Assembly (NCBI GenBank): GCA_036268775.1
Contig: DATATM010000020.1
Coordinates: 62,001-126,000, forward strand
DNA: 64,000 bases
Reading direction: 5' to 3'
From: DASZIT01 sp036268775
GTDB taxonomy: Bacteria; Actinomycetota; Acidimicrobiia; Acidimicrobiales; RAAP-2
Below, in pieces: positions 1 through 7,914 of this stretch. The translations under genes were made by a program, and so were the position numbers. Numbering within the stretch: the stretch's first letter is position 1; every line of letters begins with the position of its first letter. The notes under the pieces were generated by a model, which did not search any database, was not told the origin of the DNA, and saw only the letters and a program-made list of their open reading frames with translations.

Positions 1-391
1 GACTATCCACCTACCCACCGTCAACTACCCGTCCGACCCTCAACAACTGGGGGCCAACCTCTACCTGATCGCCGACTACGACCCGCCGGCCGAAGGGCGA
101 ATTATCACCTTCACCCGGAGCGGCCAGATCGTCTGGACCTATGACGTGACTGCCGGTGGGGGAGCGCTCAAGAAGCCGTCGCTGGCTGAGCAGCTACCCA
201 ATGGACTGATCATGGTCAACGACGACTACCGAGACCGATTGCTCATCATTGACCCCAAGTACAACGCCATCGTGTGGCAATACGGGTTGACCGATACCGC
301 CGGGACGTCGCTGGGGATGCTGAGCATTCCTGATGGCTTCGACCTGCTCCTGGCCAACGGGACCACGCCGACCCATCCACAAACTGGTTGA
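1..391 (+). CDS. C-terminal part of a PQQ/arylsulfotransferase-like beta-propeller protein (5' truncated)
   Basis: The frame is open from base 2 and stops at 389-391, so about 129 C-terminal residues are present and the start lies outside the window. Blade-like repeats are visible: GRIITFTRSGQIVWTYDV, then LLIIDPKYNAIVWQYG. The alternation of a short strand, a D/G turn and (I/V)VW(Q/T)Y is typical of PQQ-type and arylsulfotransferase-type beta-propellers, which are usually secreted. No catalytic residue can be assigned from this fragment. The substrate is unknown, and a purely structural surface propeller is equally possible. Confidence 0.6.
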   Translation, partial: TIHLPTVNYPSDPQQLGANLYLIADYDPPAEGRIITFTRSGQIVWTYDVTAGGGALKKPSLAEQLPNGLIMVNDDYRDRLLIIDPKYNAIVWQYGLTDTAGTSLGMLSIPDGFDLLLANGTTPTHPQTG

Positions 392-395
392 CCGG

Positions 396-409
396 GCGCC
401 GCTCGGCGC
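396..409 (+). terminator. Short GC hairpin just after the first gene
   Basis: GCGCC and GGCGC are separated by GCTC, five bases after the stop of the propeller gene. There is no T-tract, so it is a weak candidate for a factor-dependent or stem-only terminator. The rest of 410-650 shows no gene. Confidence 0.25.
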
Positions 410-650
410 TCAGCTGATGGACCCGATCGCAGCCATTGCTCCATCAGACCACCCCGTCGACGGCGGGATCCGGGAGACGGATTTGCCGTCGAAGACCCCT
501 ACGGCAACCGGTAGGCCGGAATTCACAGGAAGCCCACAGCGGAAGGAAAGCTGACTCTGCAGGTCCCCATGTCTAATGAAGCCAACAGACCAATGATCGC
601 CCGGTGCCCGATCAAAGATCTCGACCGGCTTCTTACCGAAAGGTGACGAC

Positions 651-1004
651 ATGGAACGCCTGCCCGGCCACTACGGCCACAACCGTCAATCGGCGATACG
701 GGTGCGGGACCGGGCGATGTCCCGGGTGCGAAGGGTAACGGCCGCGGTCGCCATCGCCGCCTCTGCCAGCGCCGTCGGGCTCGGCATCCTGGCCGCCACC
801 GATACCACTGCCCACTCGTCATCGGCCGCGACTCCGAGCACCAGTGTGGGGACATCGGCCACCACCGCACCGGCTACCGCGGCGACCAGTACGGCGGGAT
901 CATCATCGGGTTCTTCAGGGGCAGCGGACCCGACCACCACGACGACCACACCCCGCTCCACCACTCCAACGACCCGACCGACCACGGTGTCGGGGCAATC
1001 GTGA
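651..1004 (+). CDS. Small membrane-anchored Ser/Thr-rich protein of redox module A
   Basis: 117 residues. A basic N-terminus (MSRVRRV around residues 23-29) leads into one hydrophobic segment (about 30-48), followed by about 65 residues almost entirely of Ser, Thr, Pro, Gly and Ala. This predicts an anchored or exported protein with an extended low-complexity tail. The start has a good ribosome site (GAAAGGTGA) five bases upstream. The tail ends TTVSGQS, which resembles the (S/T)GA(S/T) motif modified by ApbE, with Gln in place of Ala. The stop overlaps the GTG of the ApbE gene by four bases, so the two are probably translationally coupled. The protein at 17114-17455 has the same architecture and position. 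No database family is recognised; a role as flavin carrier is inference. Confidence 0.65.
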   Translation: MERLPGHYGHNRQSAIRVRDRAMSRVRRVTAAVAIAASASAVGLGILAATDTTAHSSSAATPSTSVGTSATTAPATAATSTAGSSSGSSGAADPTTTTTTPRSTTPTTRPTTVSGQS

Positions 1005-2014
1005 GCGACACTCTGCTGGATGCGGCGCCGGGTTTGGCGACGGGCACCTATCCCATTGGCGTCCGCTCAATGAGGGCGATTGGCACGTCCGCGGTGGTTG
1101 CGGTCACCGCCGCCGAACGGACTGATGATGCGCTGGCCCTCCTGGCTGATGCTCTCCAGGCGATTGACGATGCCTGCAGCCGCTTTCGCTCCGATTCGGA
1201 GCTCCGGCAGGTGGAGCGGGTGAGCGGCGGGAAGCCGATTGCGGTGACTCCGCTGCTGTTCGACGCCCTCGAAGTTGCCTGCGTGATTGCCGTCAAGACT
1301 GCCGGCATCGTCGACCCCACCATCGGTTCAGCCCTCGCGGCGCTGGGCTATGACTGCGACTTCGACGAAATTGCCAGCGCGCCGCTTCCACCCGATTTTC
1401 GGGCCCAACCGGCCCCGGGTTGGTGGAAGATCGCACTCGATCCGGAGGCCCGAACGGTGGCCGTCCCCACTGGGGTTCATATTGACCTCGGGGCCACCGC
1501 CAAGGCGTTTGTCGCCGACCGATCCGCCCATCACATCGCCTCGGTGCTCGGGTGCGGGGTGCTGGTGAATTTGGGCGGCGATGTGGCCGTCGCCGGCCGC
1601 GCTCCCCGGGGAGGTTGGTCCGTCGGCATTGCCTCGGACTGCGCCCGGCCGGTCGATGCGGTCGACCAGGTGGTGACTGTGTTCGGCGGCGGTCTGGCCA
1701 CCTCGGGAACCACCGCTCGTTCGTGGGTGCGCAACGGCCAAGTCATGCACCACATCGTTGACCCCTGGACCGGCGAAGCGGCCCCGGTGGTGTGGTCGCT
1801 GGCGTCGGTGATGGCACCGAGTTGCGTCGAAGCCAACGCCTGGAGCACCGCGGCGATCGTTTGGGGCCAGGATGCTGTCGGCAACCTGTCGGCCTCAGGG
1901 GTGCCAGCCCGTCTGGTCTCGGCCGACGGCGAGGTCGTCTTCCTCGGTGACTGGCCTAGCAAGGTCGTTGAGCGGGGTTACCACCCCCACCGTCGAGGAT
2001 GGGTGGGGCAGTGA
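1001..2014 (+). CDS. apbE: FAD:protein FMN transferase, ApbE family (module A)
   Basis: 337 residues, the usual ApbE length. ApbE enzymes transfer FMN from FAD through a phosphoester bond to Ser or Thr of a target protein. Visible family motifs are IDLGATAKAF (FAD region), LVNLGGDVAVAG, GGLATSGTT, HHIVDPWTG and, near residue 275, EANAWSTAA. This last motif normally reads (E)ADAxxT, where Asp and Thr bind magnesium; here Asp is replaced by Asn, as also in the second copy at 16146-17117. No signal peptide is visible, so the protein may act in the cytosol before its target is exported. The GTG start overlaps the upstream stop (GTGA), and the stop overlaps the next start. Confidence 0.88.
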   Translation: MSDTLLDAAPGLATGTYPIGVRSMRAIGTSAVVAVTAAERTDDALALLADALQAIDDACSRFRSDSELRQVERVSGGKPIAVTPLLFDALEVACVIAVKTAGIVDPTIGSALAALGYDCDFDEIASAPLPPDFRAQPAPGWWKIALDPEARTVAVPTGVHIDLGATAKAFVADRSAHHIASVLGCGVLVNLGGDVAVAGRAPRGGWSVGIASDCARPVDAVDQVVTVFGGGLATSGTTARSWVRNGQVMHHIVDPWTGEAAPVVWSLASVMAPSCVEANAWSTAAIVWGQDAVGNLSASGVPARLVSADGEVVFLGDWPSKVVERGYHPHRRGWVGQ

Positions 2015-2700
2015 TTGCCACTTCATCTACCACCCTGTGGTACACCACCCGGGCCACCGGCATCGTGGCTCTGGTGCTGCTGACCGCCACCTTGGTGCTC
2101 GGGATCCTCACCGCCGGAAGAGTGCGGTCCCGGTCCTGGCCCGCCTTCGCTCAAGCCGATCTTCACAAGCGGATCTCGTTGCTGGCCATGGTGTTCCTGG
2201 CCTTTCACGTGCTCACCTCGGTGCTGGATACCTATGTGAACGTGGGGTGGGCTGCCATCCTGGTGCCCTTCGCCTCCGCCTACCGGCCCGTTTGGACAGG
2301 CCTGGGAACAGTGGGCGTGGATCTGATGCTGGCGGTGGCGATTTCCAGTGCCCTCCGTCAACGAATACGTGCCCAGACCTGGCGCGCCATCCACTGGTTG
2401 GCCTACGGCAGCTGGCCGGTGGCCATGGCCCATTCGCTGGGCATGGGCACCGACGCCTCCAAGCTCTGGATGGACGGTTTGGCCGGAGCCTGTTCGCTCG
2501 CGGTCGTCGGATCGCTGACCTGGAGGATCGGTGATTACAAGAAAGGCAAGAGGCGGGCGTTCGAGGTTGGCTCTTTCACCCGAGCCGTGGTTGAGCGGCA
2601 GCCGGCGGCCCGGATCGAGGCATTGCCGGAACGATTAGCGGGTTCTGGATCCCACCGGGCGCATCCCTCCGGTCGATTGCTCGAGAAGGAGCGCTCATGA
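2011..2700 (+). CDS. Ferric-reductase-like di-heme transmembrane protein (module A)
   Basis: 229 residues from a GTG overlapping the apbE stop (GTGA); an ATG at 1999 is an alternative. About six hydrophobic segments are visible. Two histidine pairs sit in the ferric-reductase/NOX pattern: LHKRI to AFHV (14 apart) and AIHW to MAHS (13 apart). They can bind two stacked b-hemes that carry electrons across the membrane. No cytosolic FAD/NAD domain is attached, so electrons must come from a separate protein, plausibly the ferredoxin or NuoF-like product encoded next. The C-terminal 40 residues are a basic tail. The paralogue at 15043-16152 carries an additional extracytoplasmic domain. Confidence 0.82.
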   Translation: MIATSSTTLWYTTRATGIVALVLLTATLVLGILTAGRVRSRSWPAFAQADLHKRISLLAMVFLAFHVLTSVLDTYVNVGWAAILVPFASAYRPVWTGLGTVGVDLMLAVAISSALRQRIRAQTWRAIHWLAYGSWPVAMAHSLGMGTDASKLWMDGLAGACSLAVVGSLTWRIGDYKKGKRRAFEVGSFTRAVVERQPAARIEALPERLAGSGSHRAHPSGRLLEKERS

Positions 2701-3995
2701 ACGTGGCCCTCGCCCCCAGCGAACGGTTGCTGCTCGCCGGTCCCGGCAAGGTTGCCCCCCGGAATCTGGCTGGTCATGTCGCCACTCATGGAGTGTTGAA
2801 CGTCCCCGCCGGTGACGACGGAGCTTGGAGTTCCGGGATCTTTCGAGCGGTGGCGGAATCGGGATTGCTCGGACGGGGTGGCGCCGGATTCCCGGCCGCC
2901 GCCAAGTGGGATGCCGTCCGTCGCACCTCGCGACGGCCGATGGTGGTCGTCAACGCCATGGAGGGTGAACCGGCCAGCGACAAGGACCGCGTCCTTCTCA
3001 CCTTCGCACCTCATCTGGTGCTCGATGGGGCGGAGGTCGCGGCCGCGGTCATCGGGGCGCCCGAGATCGTGGTGTGTGTCGCCGACGACCGCGGGCCCGC
3101 CGCCAGCTCGATTGAAGACGCCATCGCCGAGCGAGCTCACGCCGGTGCGGGATTTCGTCGGATCTCGGTAGAGCGCCCACCCGGCCGGTATGTGACGGGC
3201 GAGGAATCGGCCCTGGTGGGCTGGCTCAACGATCGCCGGGCCTTCCCGCAGCAGCGGCTCGACAAGTCGATACCCCTCAAGGTGGGACGTCGTCCGGCGC
3301 TGGTGCACAATGCCGAGACCCTCTCCCAACTAGCGCTCATCGTCCGGCATGGTCCCGAGTGGTTTCGACAGTTGGGATCGGCAGAGGCGCCGGGCACCAC
3401 GCTGGTCACCCTCACCGGTGCGGTCCGTTCCCCGGGGGTGATCGAGGTCGAACTGGGTACCCCGGTCGCCGACATCCTCGACCGAGCCGGTGTCCACACC
3501 GAGTTATCGGCGGCGCTGGTGGGTGGCTACGGCGGAGCCTGGTTGGGTGCCTCCCGGCTCGCCACCCCGTTGGCGCCGGGTCCGCTGGCCGACGCCGGCG
3601 CCACCTTCGGGGTCGGTGTCGTGGTCGCGCTCCCGGCCACGTCGTGCGGCATCGCCGAGACTGCTCGACTGGCCCGGTACCTGGCGGGAGAGAGTGCCGG
3701 CCAATGCGGGCCGTGTGTCTTCGGGCTCCCGGCCATCGCCACCGATCTCGAGCAATTGGCCGCCGGACGGGCCGACGCCGAGGTACTCGACCGCATTCAG
3801 GCCCGGGCGACAACCGTGGAGGGACGAGGGGGATGCCGCCTCCCGGACGGCGCTATCCGGATGATCCGGAGCGGGCTGACCGTCTTCGCCGACGATGTTG
3901 CGTCCCACCTGCGGGGTTACCCCTGCCCCGGTCACGCCCGTCCGACCGTCTTGACCTTCCCGCATGCAGCCACAACGAAGCGGAGCGTGGCATGA
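2697..3995 (+). CDS. NuoF-like NADH dehydrogenase / iron-sulfur flavoprotein (module A)
   Basis: 432 residues, related to the 51-kDa flavoprotein of complex I. Visible are GRGGAGFPAAAKW (FMN loop, about residue 60), VNAMEGEPASDKDR, a GEESALVG motif, an SLBB-like segment (LTGAVRSPGVIEV) and a C-terminal iron-sulfur region with AGQCGPC and GRGGCRLPDG. The usual C-x2-C-x2-C is reduced to A-x2-C-x2-C, while a cysteine 18 residues earlier (TSCGIAET) is kept in both paralogues. It probably passes electrons from NAD(P)H or another donor to the ferredoxin and the heme protein. ATG overlaps the upstream stop (ATGA) and is preceded by GAGAAGGAG. Confidence 0.82.
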   Translation: MNVALAPSERLLLAGPGKVAPRNLAGHVATHGVLNVPAGDDGAWSSGIFRAVAESGLLGRGGAGFPAAAKWDAVRRTSRRPMVVVNAMEGEPASDKDRVLLTFAPHLVLDGAEVAAAVIGAPEIVVCVADDRGPAASSIEDAIAERAHAGAGFRRISVERPPGRYVTGEESALVGWLNDRRAFPQQRLDKSIPLKVGRRPALVHNAETLSQLALIVRHGPEWFRQLGSAEAPGTTLVTLTGAVRSPGVIEVELGTPVADILDRAGVHTELSAALVGGYGGAWLGASRLATPLAPGPLADAGATFGVGVVVALPATSCGIAETARLARYLAGESAGQCGPCVFGLPAIATDLEQLAAGRADAEVLDRIQARATTVEGRGGCRLPDGAIRMIRSGLTVFADDVASHLRGYPCPGHARPTVLTFPHAATTKRSVA

Positions 3996-4225
3996 CCCGA
4001 CACCAATCGAGGGTCAGGCTCCGGGTAGATCCGGTGGCCTGTGACGCCTACGGCTACTGTGCCGAGCTCCTGCCGGAGCGGATCAGCCTGGATGAGTGGG
4101 GCTATCCGATTGTGGATGGCACGCCGGTTGACGGAGACCTGGTGGCCCTGGCCACCCGGGCCGCCGCCGAATGCCCCCGACGGGCGATCCTCCTCGAAGC
4201 GGTCATAACCTCTCGTAGGACTTAG
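3992..4225 (+). CDS. Three-cysteine ferredoxin, probably 3Fe-4S type (module A)
   Basis: 77 residues from an ATG overlapping the NuoF-like stop (ATGA). The pattern VACDAYGYCAELLPE and, later, AAECPRRAI gives C-x5-C followed by C-P. This is the signature of small actinobacterial 3Fe-4S ferredoxins, in which the second cysteine of a 4Fe-4S set is missing. Such ferredoxins commonly serve P450s, but here the last place in a redox operon suggests it exchanges electrons with the NuoF-like protein or the heme protein. The paralogue is at 13473-13721. Confidence 0.85.
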   Translation: MTRHQSRVRLRVDPVACDAYGYCAELLPERISLDEWGYPIVDGTPVDGDLVALATRAAAECPRRAILLEAVITSRRT

Positions 4226-4287
4226 CCTTCGGGTGGCCCGCGCTAGGGCTGGAAAGCCGCCGGCAGTCCGGGCCATAGGGTGAGTGG

Positions 4288-5364
4288 ATGGCCGTCGAGG
4301 GTGGCAGGGCGGAATCGGTCGACGCCGGGCGCGGGGCGATTCCAACCGGTGCCATCCGGCTCCTCCGGGCCCTGTCGGCGGTGCCCGGGAGGCGTCACGA
4401 CGCGCTAGCGGTGGTCAACGGCTTGTTCGGCGACACCCTCGCCGAACAGGGGTCGAGTTTCGCCGTCCCCATGACATTCCGGTCGGGTGCGGTCGAGGTC
4501 CCCATCGACCGCCCTGGCCTCATGGGGGCGTTTCCCCACCCGACGGGCCGGATTGCCCTCCTCGTCCACGGGTTGATGTCGACCGAGTCAGTGTGGGGCT
4601 TTCCCGGAGATCCCAGCACCACCTACGGCAGCCTCCTCGCCCGCGACCATGGTGTCACTCCGATTTCACTGCGCTATAACACCGGTCGACACGTCTCCAC
4701 CAATGGACGAGAACTGGCTCAGATGCTTCATCAGCTGGCTGCGGCCTGGCCCGTTCCCGTCCGTGAGTTGACGCTGGTTGGGCACAGCATGGGTGGTCTG
4801 GTGATCAGATCCGCCTGCCACTATGCATCCGCCACCCGGCCTTGGCAGGACTATGCCCATTTCCGACGATCGTGGGCGGCGAAAGTCAGACGAGTGGTGC
4901 TCCTCGGTGTCCCGAACACCGGGTCACCGCTGGAGTCACTCGCCAATCTCACCAGCGCCGCGCTCTGGTCGGTTCCGATCCCCGCCACCCGTTTGATCGG
5001 ACTCGGACTTGACGCTCGGAGCGCGGGGATCAGAGACCTCAGGTTCGGTTCCATCACCGACGAGGATTGGTTGGAGAAGGACCCCGACGCCCGAGATCGA
5101 CCGCTTCCGCATCGGGTCGAAACCCTTCGCCACGCGACCTACCTGGCCATCGCCGGAGGTGTCACGACCGACCCCGAGCATCCCCTGACCCGACTGTTCG
5201 GCGACGTGTTCGTCACCCCATCGAGCGCGGCGGGCACCATCAGCCAAGCCGCCGGTCAGGGGTTATTCCCGGGTTCGACGCTACGGGTGTTCCCCAAGAT
5301 GAATCACGTTGCCCTCGCCCATCGACCCGAGGTCTACGCCGAGATCGATCGCTGGTGGACCTGA
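4288..5364 (+). CDS. Alpha/beta-hydrolase (lipase/PGAP1-like)
   Basis: 358 residues. LVHGLMSTESVWG provides the oxyanion region, and GHSMGGLVIRS (about residue 165) the G-x-S-x-G nucleophile elbow. A late MNHVALAH supplies a plausible catalytic histidine, and an Asp lies in TDEDW or DPEHP. The fold resembles triacylglycerol lipases and PGAP1-like esterases. There is no clear signal peptide. It stands 62 bases after redox module A and is probably a separate transcription unit. The substrate is unknown. Confidence 0.75.
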   Translation: MAVEGGRAESVDAGRGAIPTGAIRLLRALSAVPGRRHDALAVVNGLFGDTLAEQGSSFAVPMTFRSGAVEVPIDRPGLMGAFPHPTGRIALLVHGLMSTESVWGFPGDPSTTYGSLLARDHGVTPISLRYNTGRHVSTNGRELAQMLHQLAAAWPVPVRELTLVGHSMGGLVIRSACHYASATRPWQDYAHFRRSWAAKVRRVVLLGVPNTGSPLESLANLTSAALWSVPIPATRLIGLGLDARSAGIRDLRFGSITDEDWLEKDPDARDRPLPHRVETLRHATYLAIAGGVTTDPEHPLTRLFGDVFVTPSSAAGTISQAAGQGLFPGSTLRVFPKMNHVALAHRPEVYAEIDRWWT

Positions 5365-5532
5365 CTCCACCCGGCCGTCGGGCAACGGACCTGGGCGGGG
5401 TCCGATCGAAATATCAGCAATTCGCCGGGGCAGACGCGATTCTCCGCCCACTGACTGATTCGGGGCACACTTGGGACGATCCTCGCTGTCGCCGGCAAGG
5501 GTTCTGCTCACAACCAAGGAGGGCCGCAGTTA

Positions 5533-6560
5533 TGCATGTTCCCAACATCGTCGCCATGGTGAAGGCCGCCGCCCGCCGACATCCTTCCCGAATCGACAGG
5601 CACCAACGGATGCACCGGCTGACTGCAGCCTGGCCGTCGTGGCCCTGTTGGCGGTGACGGGCGTGGCCGTCTCCAGCTCTGGCTGGTCGACACCGGGAAC
5701 CACTCAACTTGCGGCCAAGAATGTGGTGGCGAGAGCGTCGGTGACAACCGGGAATGGCTACTGGCTGGTCACTGCTACCGGGCAGGTCTACGCCTACGGC
5801 GGCGCCGCCTACTTCGGGGGAATGAACGGCCAGCCGCTCAACAAACCCATCATCGGTATCTCTTCCAGCCCGGACGGTAATGGCTACTGGCTGTTCGGTG
5901 CAGATGGCGGGGTGTTCGCCTTCGGGGACGCCAGCTTCTTTGGGTCGCAGGGCGCGACCGGGACGGCCGCCCCGGTCGTGGCTGGGGCGATCCAGGGAGC
6001 CTCCAGCGCGGCCGGTCCGTCCGGCGGGACCGACGGGAGCTACCGGGGCCACTGGACCGACCGGACCGACCGGACCGACCGGACCGGCTGGATCTGCCGG
6101 AACCAACGGCTCTGCCGGTCCCCCGGGCCCTCCCGGGCCGCCGGGGGCGCCGGCCAACCGGGCTACGCCGACGTCTACAGCCTTGGCGCCCAGGTGGTGG
6201 CGATAGAAGCTCCGGTTGCGTTTGACTCCAACGGGCCACTCTCCGGGTTCACCCACACGGCCGGCAACTCCGGTATCGGGGTGGTGGCCGGCGGTACCTA
6301 CCTGGTCAAGGTCTCGGTGTCCGGGGTCGAACCCAGCCAATTCGCGCTGTTCGACAACGGAGCCCCAATCCCCGGGACCACGTTCAAGTCAGGGGCCGGA
6401 ACCCAACAGAACGACGGTCAGGCCATCGTGACGTTGGCCGCGGGGGATGTGCTGACGTTGGTCAACCACTCTTCGGGCCGCCGCCGTCGGCCTGCAAACC
6501 TTGGCGGGGGGCACCCAGACCAATGTCAACGCCTTCATCGTCATCCAGCAGGTCGCCTGA
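5533..6560 (+). pseudogene. Frameshifted collagen-like surface protein with GYWLV repeats and a C1q/BclA-like head
   Basis: Recognisable protein segments lie in alternating frames. An N-terminus from ATG 5533 is in one frame. The signal helix LAVVALLAVTGVAV and two GYWLV propeller repeats (about 5630-6015) are in another. Collagen-type GPT/GPP triplets (about 6020-6160) return to the first frame. The C-terminal beta domain resembling the BclA/C1q head (about 6165-6475) is back in the second, and the last 27 residues (AAAVGLQTL...FIVIQQVA, stop 6558-6560) are in the first again. Four frame changes in one gene mean it cannot make the full protein as written. It is either a decayed gene or a set of base-calling errors in a GC repeat; neighbouring genes are intact. 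Confidence 0.7.
6054..6086 (+). repeat. 9-bp tandem repeat coding for Gly-Pro-Thr
   Basis: The unit GGACCGACC is repeated three times exactly with a partial fourth copy. It encodes the collagen triplet Gly-Pro-Thr in the frame used by the collagen-like segment. The repeat is a plausible slippage or misassembly site. Confidence 0.85.
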
Positions 6561-6591
6561 ACTGCCGGGGGCAGGTGTCCCGGCGCCGCGC

Positions 6592-7056
6592 TTACGAATA
6601 GCGGGTAGACCGCGTCCCGGGGGGATTGTGGAGGCCGGGAACTGCGTCGGGGTTCTCGACGCAGACCTCGCACTCCAGTCCATCAGGGTCCCGGAAGAAG
6701 ATGCTCAGCATGGTTCCGAAGTCGGTGACGAAGTCATCGGCGGCCCCTCGGGCCATGAGCCGGTCCCGGATGGCCTCGAACGCCTCGATCGACGCCGCCT
6801 GCACCGCGAGATGGTCGATACGTCCCCGGCCGAACATCGGAGTCTGGCGGTCGGCTTCGGTATTGCCCTCGATCTGGAATACATTCAATTCGGACCAGTC
6901 ACCGATCTTGATGATCGAGAGCCGTGGCCCTTGCCCGTCGGGAAACTCCGAGCCGTCACGGAGGATCTCCGCCTCGAACACCTCCTCATAGAACCCCTTC
7001 AATCGGTTGGCATCGTTGGTGATGATGGCGACATGGTTGAGGCCCTTCAGGAGCAC
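6592..7056 (-). CDS. VOC-family (glyoxalase/dioxygenase-like) protein
   Basis: 154 residues. The open frame extends to 7158, but GTG 7056 is preceded by GAGGAGG at proper spacing and begins exactly at the conserved LLKGLNHVAI strand, so it is chosen. Family marks are GLNHVAIITND, a middle IDHLAVQA and the terminal FRDPDGLECEV, which together supply His and Glu metal ligands of the vicinal-oxygen-chelate fold. The enzyme could be a lyase, dioxygenase or resistance protein; substrate unknown. Confidence 0.8.
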   Translation of the reverse strand: MLLKGLNHVAIITNDANRLKGFYEEVFEAEILRDGSEFPDGQGPRLSIIKIGDWSELNVFQIEGNTEADRQTPMFGRGRIDHLAVQAASIEAFEAIRDRLMARGAADDFVTDFGTMLSIFFRDPDGLECEVCVENPDAVPGLHNPPGTRSTRYS

Positions 7057-7184
7057 GACGAGTTCCTCCTCGGGTGGTCGGAACCTCCAATGTAGATCGG
7101 TGCGCCTCCGGTCCACGCCGGGTTCGGCCGGCGACACAGGGCCTAGAGTCGTGGTCACTGTCCAGCCAAGAGAGGGGGAGGGGA

Positions 7185-7394
7185 GTGGTCGAAGGGAATG
7201 ACTGGGACGACGTGGCCGGATTGTCGGCTCCGGCTCGACGAGCCCTCACCAATGCGGGGTACACCAGATTGGTAGAGCTTGCCGGCGCCAACGAGCGAGA
7301 GATCAAGCAATTGCATGGCATGGGCCCAAAGACCTTCGAAGCCCTCCGGCGCCGTCTCGCGGAGCAAGGTTTGGCCTTTGTCGCCCCGGCTTGA
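7185..7394 (+). CDS. Small helix-hairpin-helix protein (RNAP alpha-CTD-like)
   Basis: 69 residues from GTG 7185, which follows the strong ribosome site GGGGAGGGGA; the frame is open further upstream. The sequence LSAPARRALTNAGYTRLVELAG...LHGMGPKTFEALRRRL matches the helix-hairpin-helix fold seen in the RNA polymerase alpha C-terminal domain and in small stand-alone DNA-binding proteins. It probably binds DNA without sequence recognition that can be predicted here. It is divergent from the VOC gene. Confidence 0.7.
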   Translation: MVEGNDWDDVAGLSAPARRALTNAGYTRLVELAGANEREIKQLHGMGPKTFEALRRRLAEQGLAFVAPA

Positions 7395-7512
7395 GCCAGG
7401 CAGCCCCTACCGGGTGGCGGTTGTGTTGGGCGGATGTCGAGAATCGGGTCATGGCGTCGACATCTAGGTGAGCGGCGTCACCGGGACGCAGCCAGTTGAG
7501 GAAAGGCGAGCT

Positions 7513-7914
7513 ATGCGATACATGCTGTTGCAGAATTACGGAGGGGTCGAGTCGGACTGCGAGCCGATGACCGAGTGGACCCCAGGGGAAGTCAAGGCTC
7601 ACATCGAGTTCCAGCAGACGATGAACCAGGAGCTCATGGAGCGTGGCGAGTTGGTCGACGCCCAAGGGCTGGCTGGACCGGAGGTGGCCAAGTTTGTGGT
7701 CTCCGACGGGGCGGGCACCCCGGTGGTCACCGATGGCCCATTTCCAGAGTCGAAGGAGCTGATCGCCGGATACCGGCTGGTGGACGTGGAGACGGTTGCC
7801 CGAGCTTTGGAGATCGCCGCCCAAGCCTCGGCGGCCCCCGGCCAGCATGGATTGCCGATCCGCCAGCGCATCGAGGTGCGCGAGGTATTGAGCGCCCCCG
7901 ATCCCGAGGTGTGA
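7513..7914 (+). CDS. YCII/DGPF-domain protein, partner of the ECF42 sigma factor
   Basis: 133 residues from ATG 7513, preceded by GAGGAAAGG. Contains MRYMLLQNYGG at the N-terminus and the signature DGPFPESKE (about residue 77), defining the DGPF/YCII family. Genes of this family stand next to ECF42 sigma factors in many actinobacteria and proteobacteria, and the present stop overlaps the sigma GTG start (GTGTGA). Their biochemical role is not settled; they are thought to belong to the sigma factor's regulon or sensing step. Confidence 0.88.
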   Translation: MRYMLLQNYGGVESDCEPMTEWTPGEVKAHIEFQQTMNQELMERGELVDAQGLAGPEVAKFVVSDGAGTPVVTDGPFPESKELIAGYRLVDVETVARALEIAAQASAAPGQHGLPIRQRIEVREVLSAPDPEV

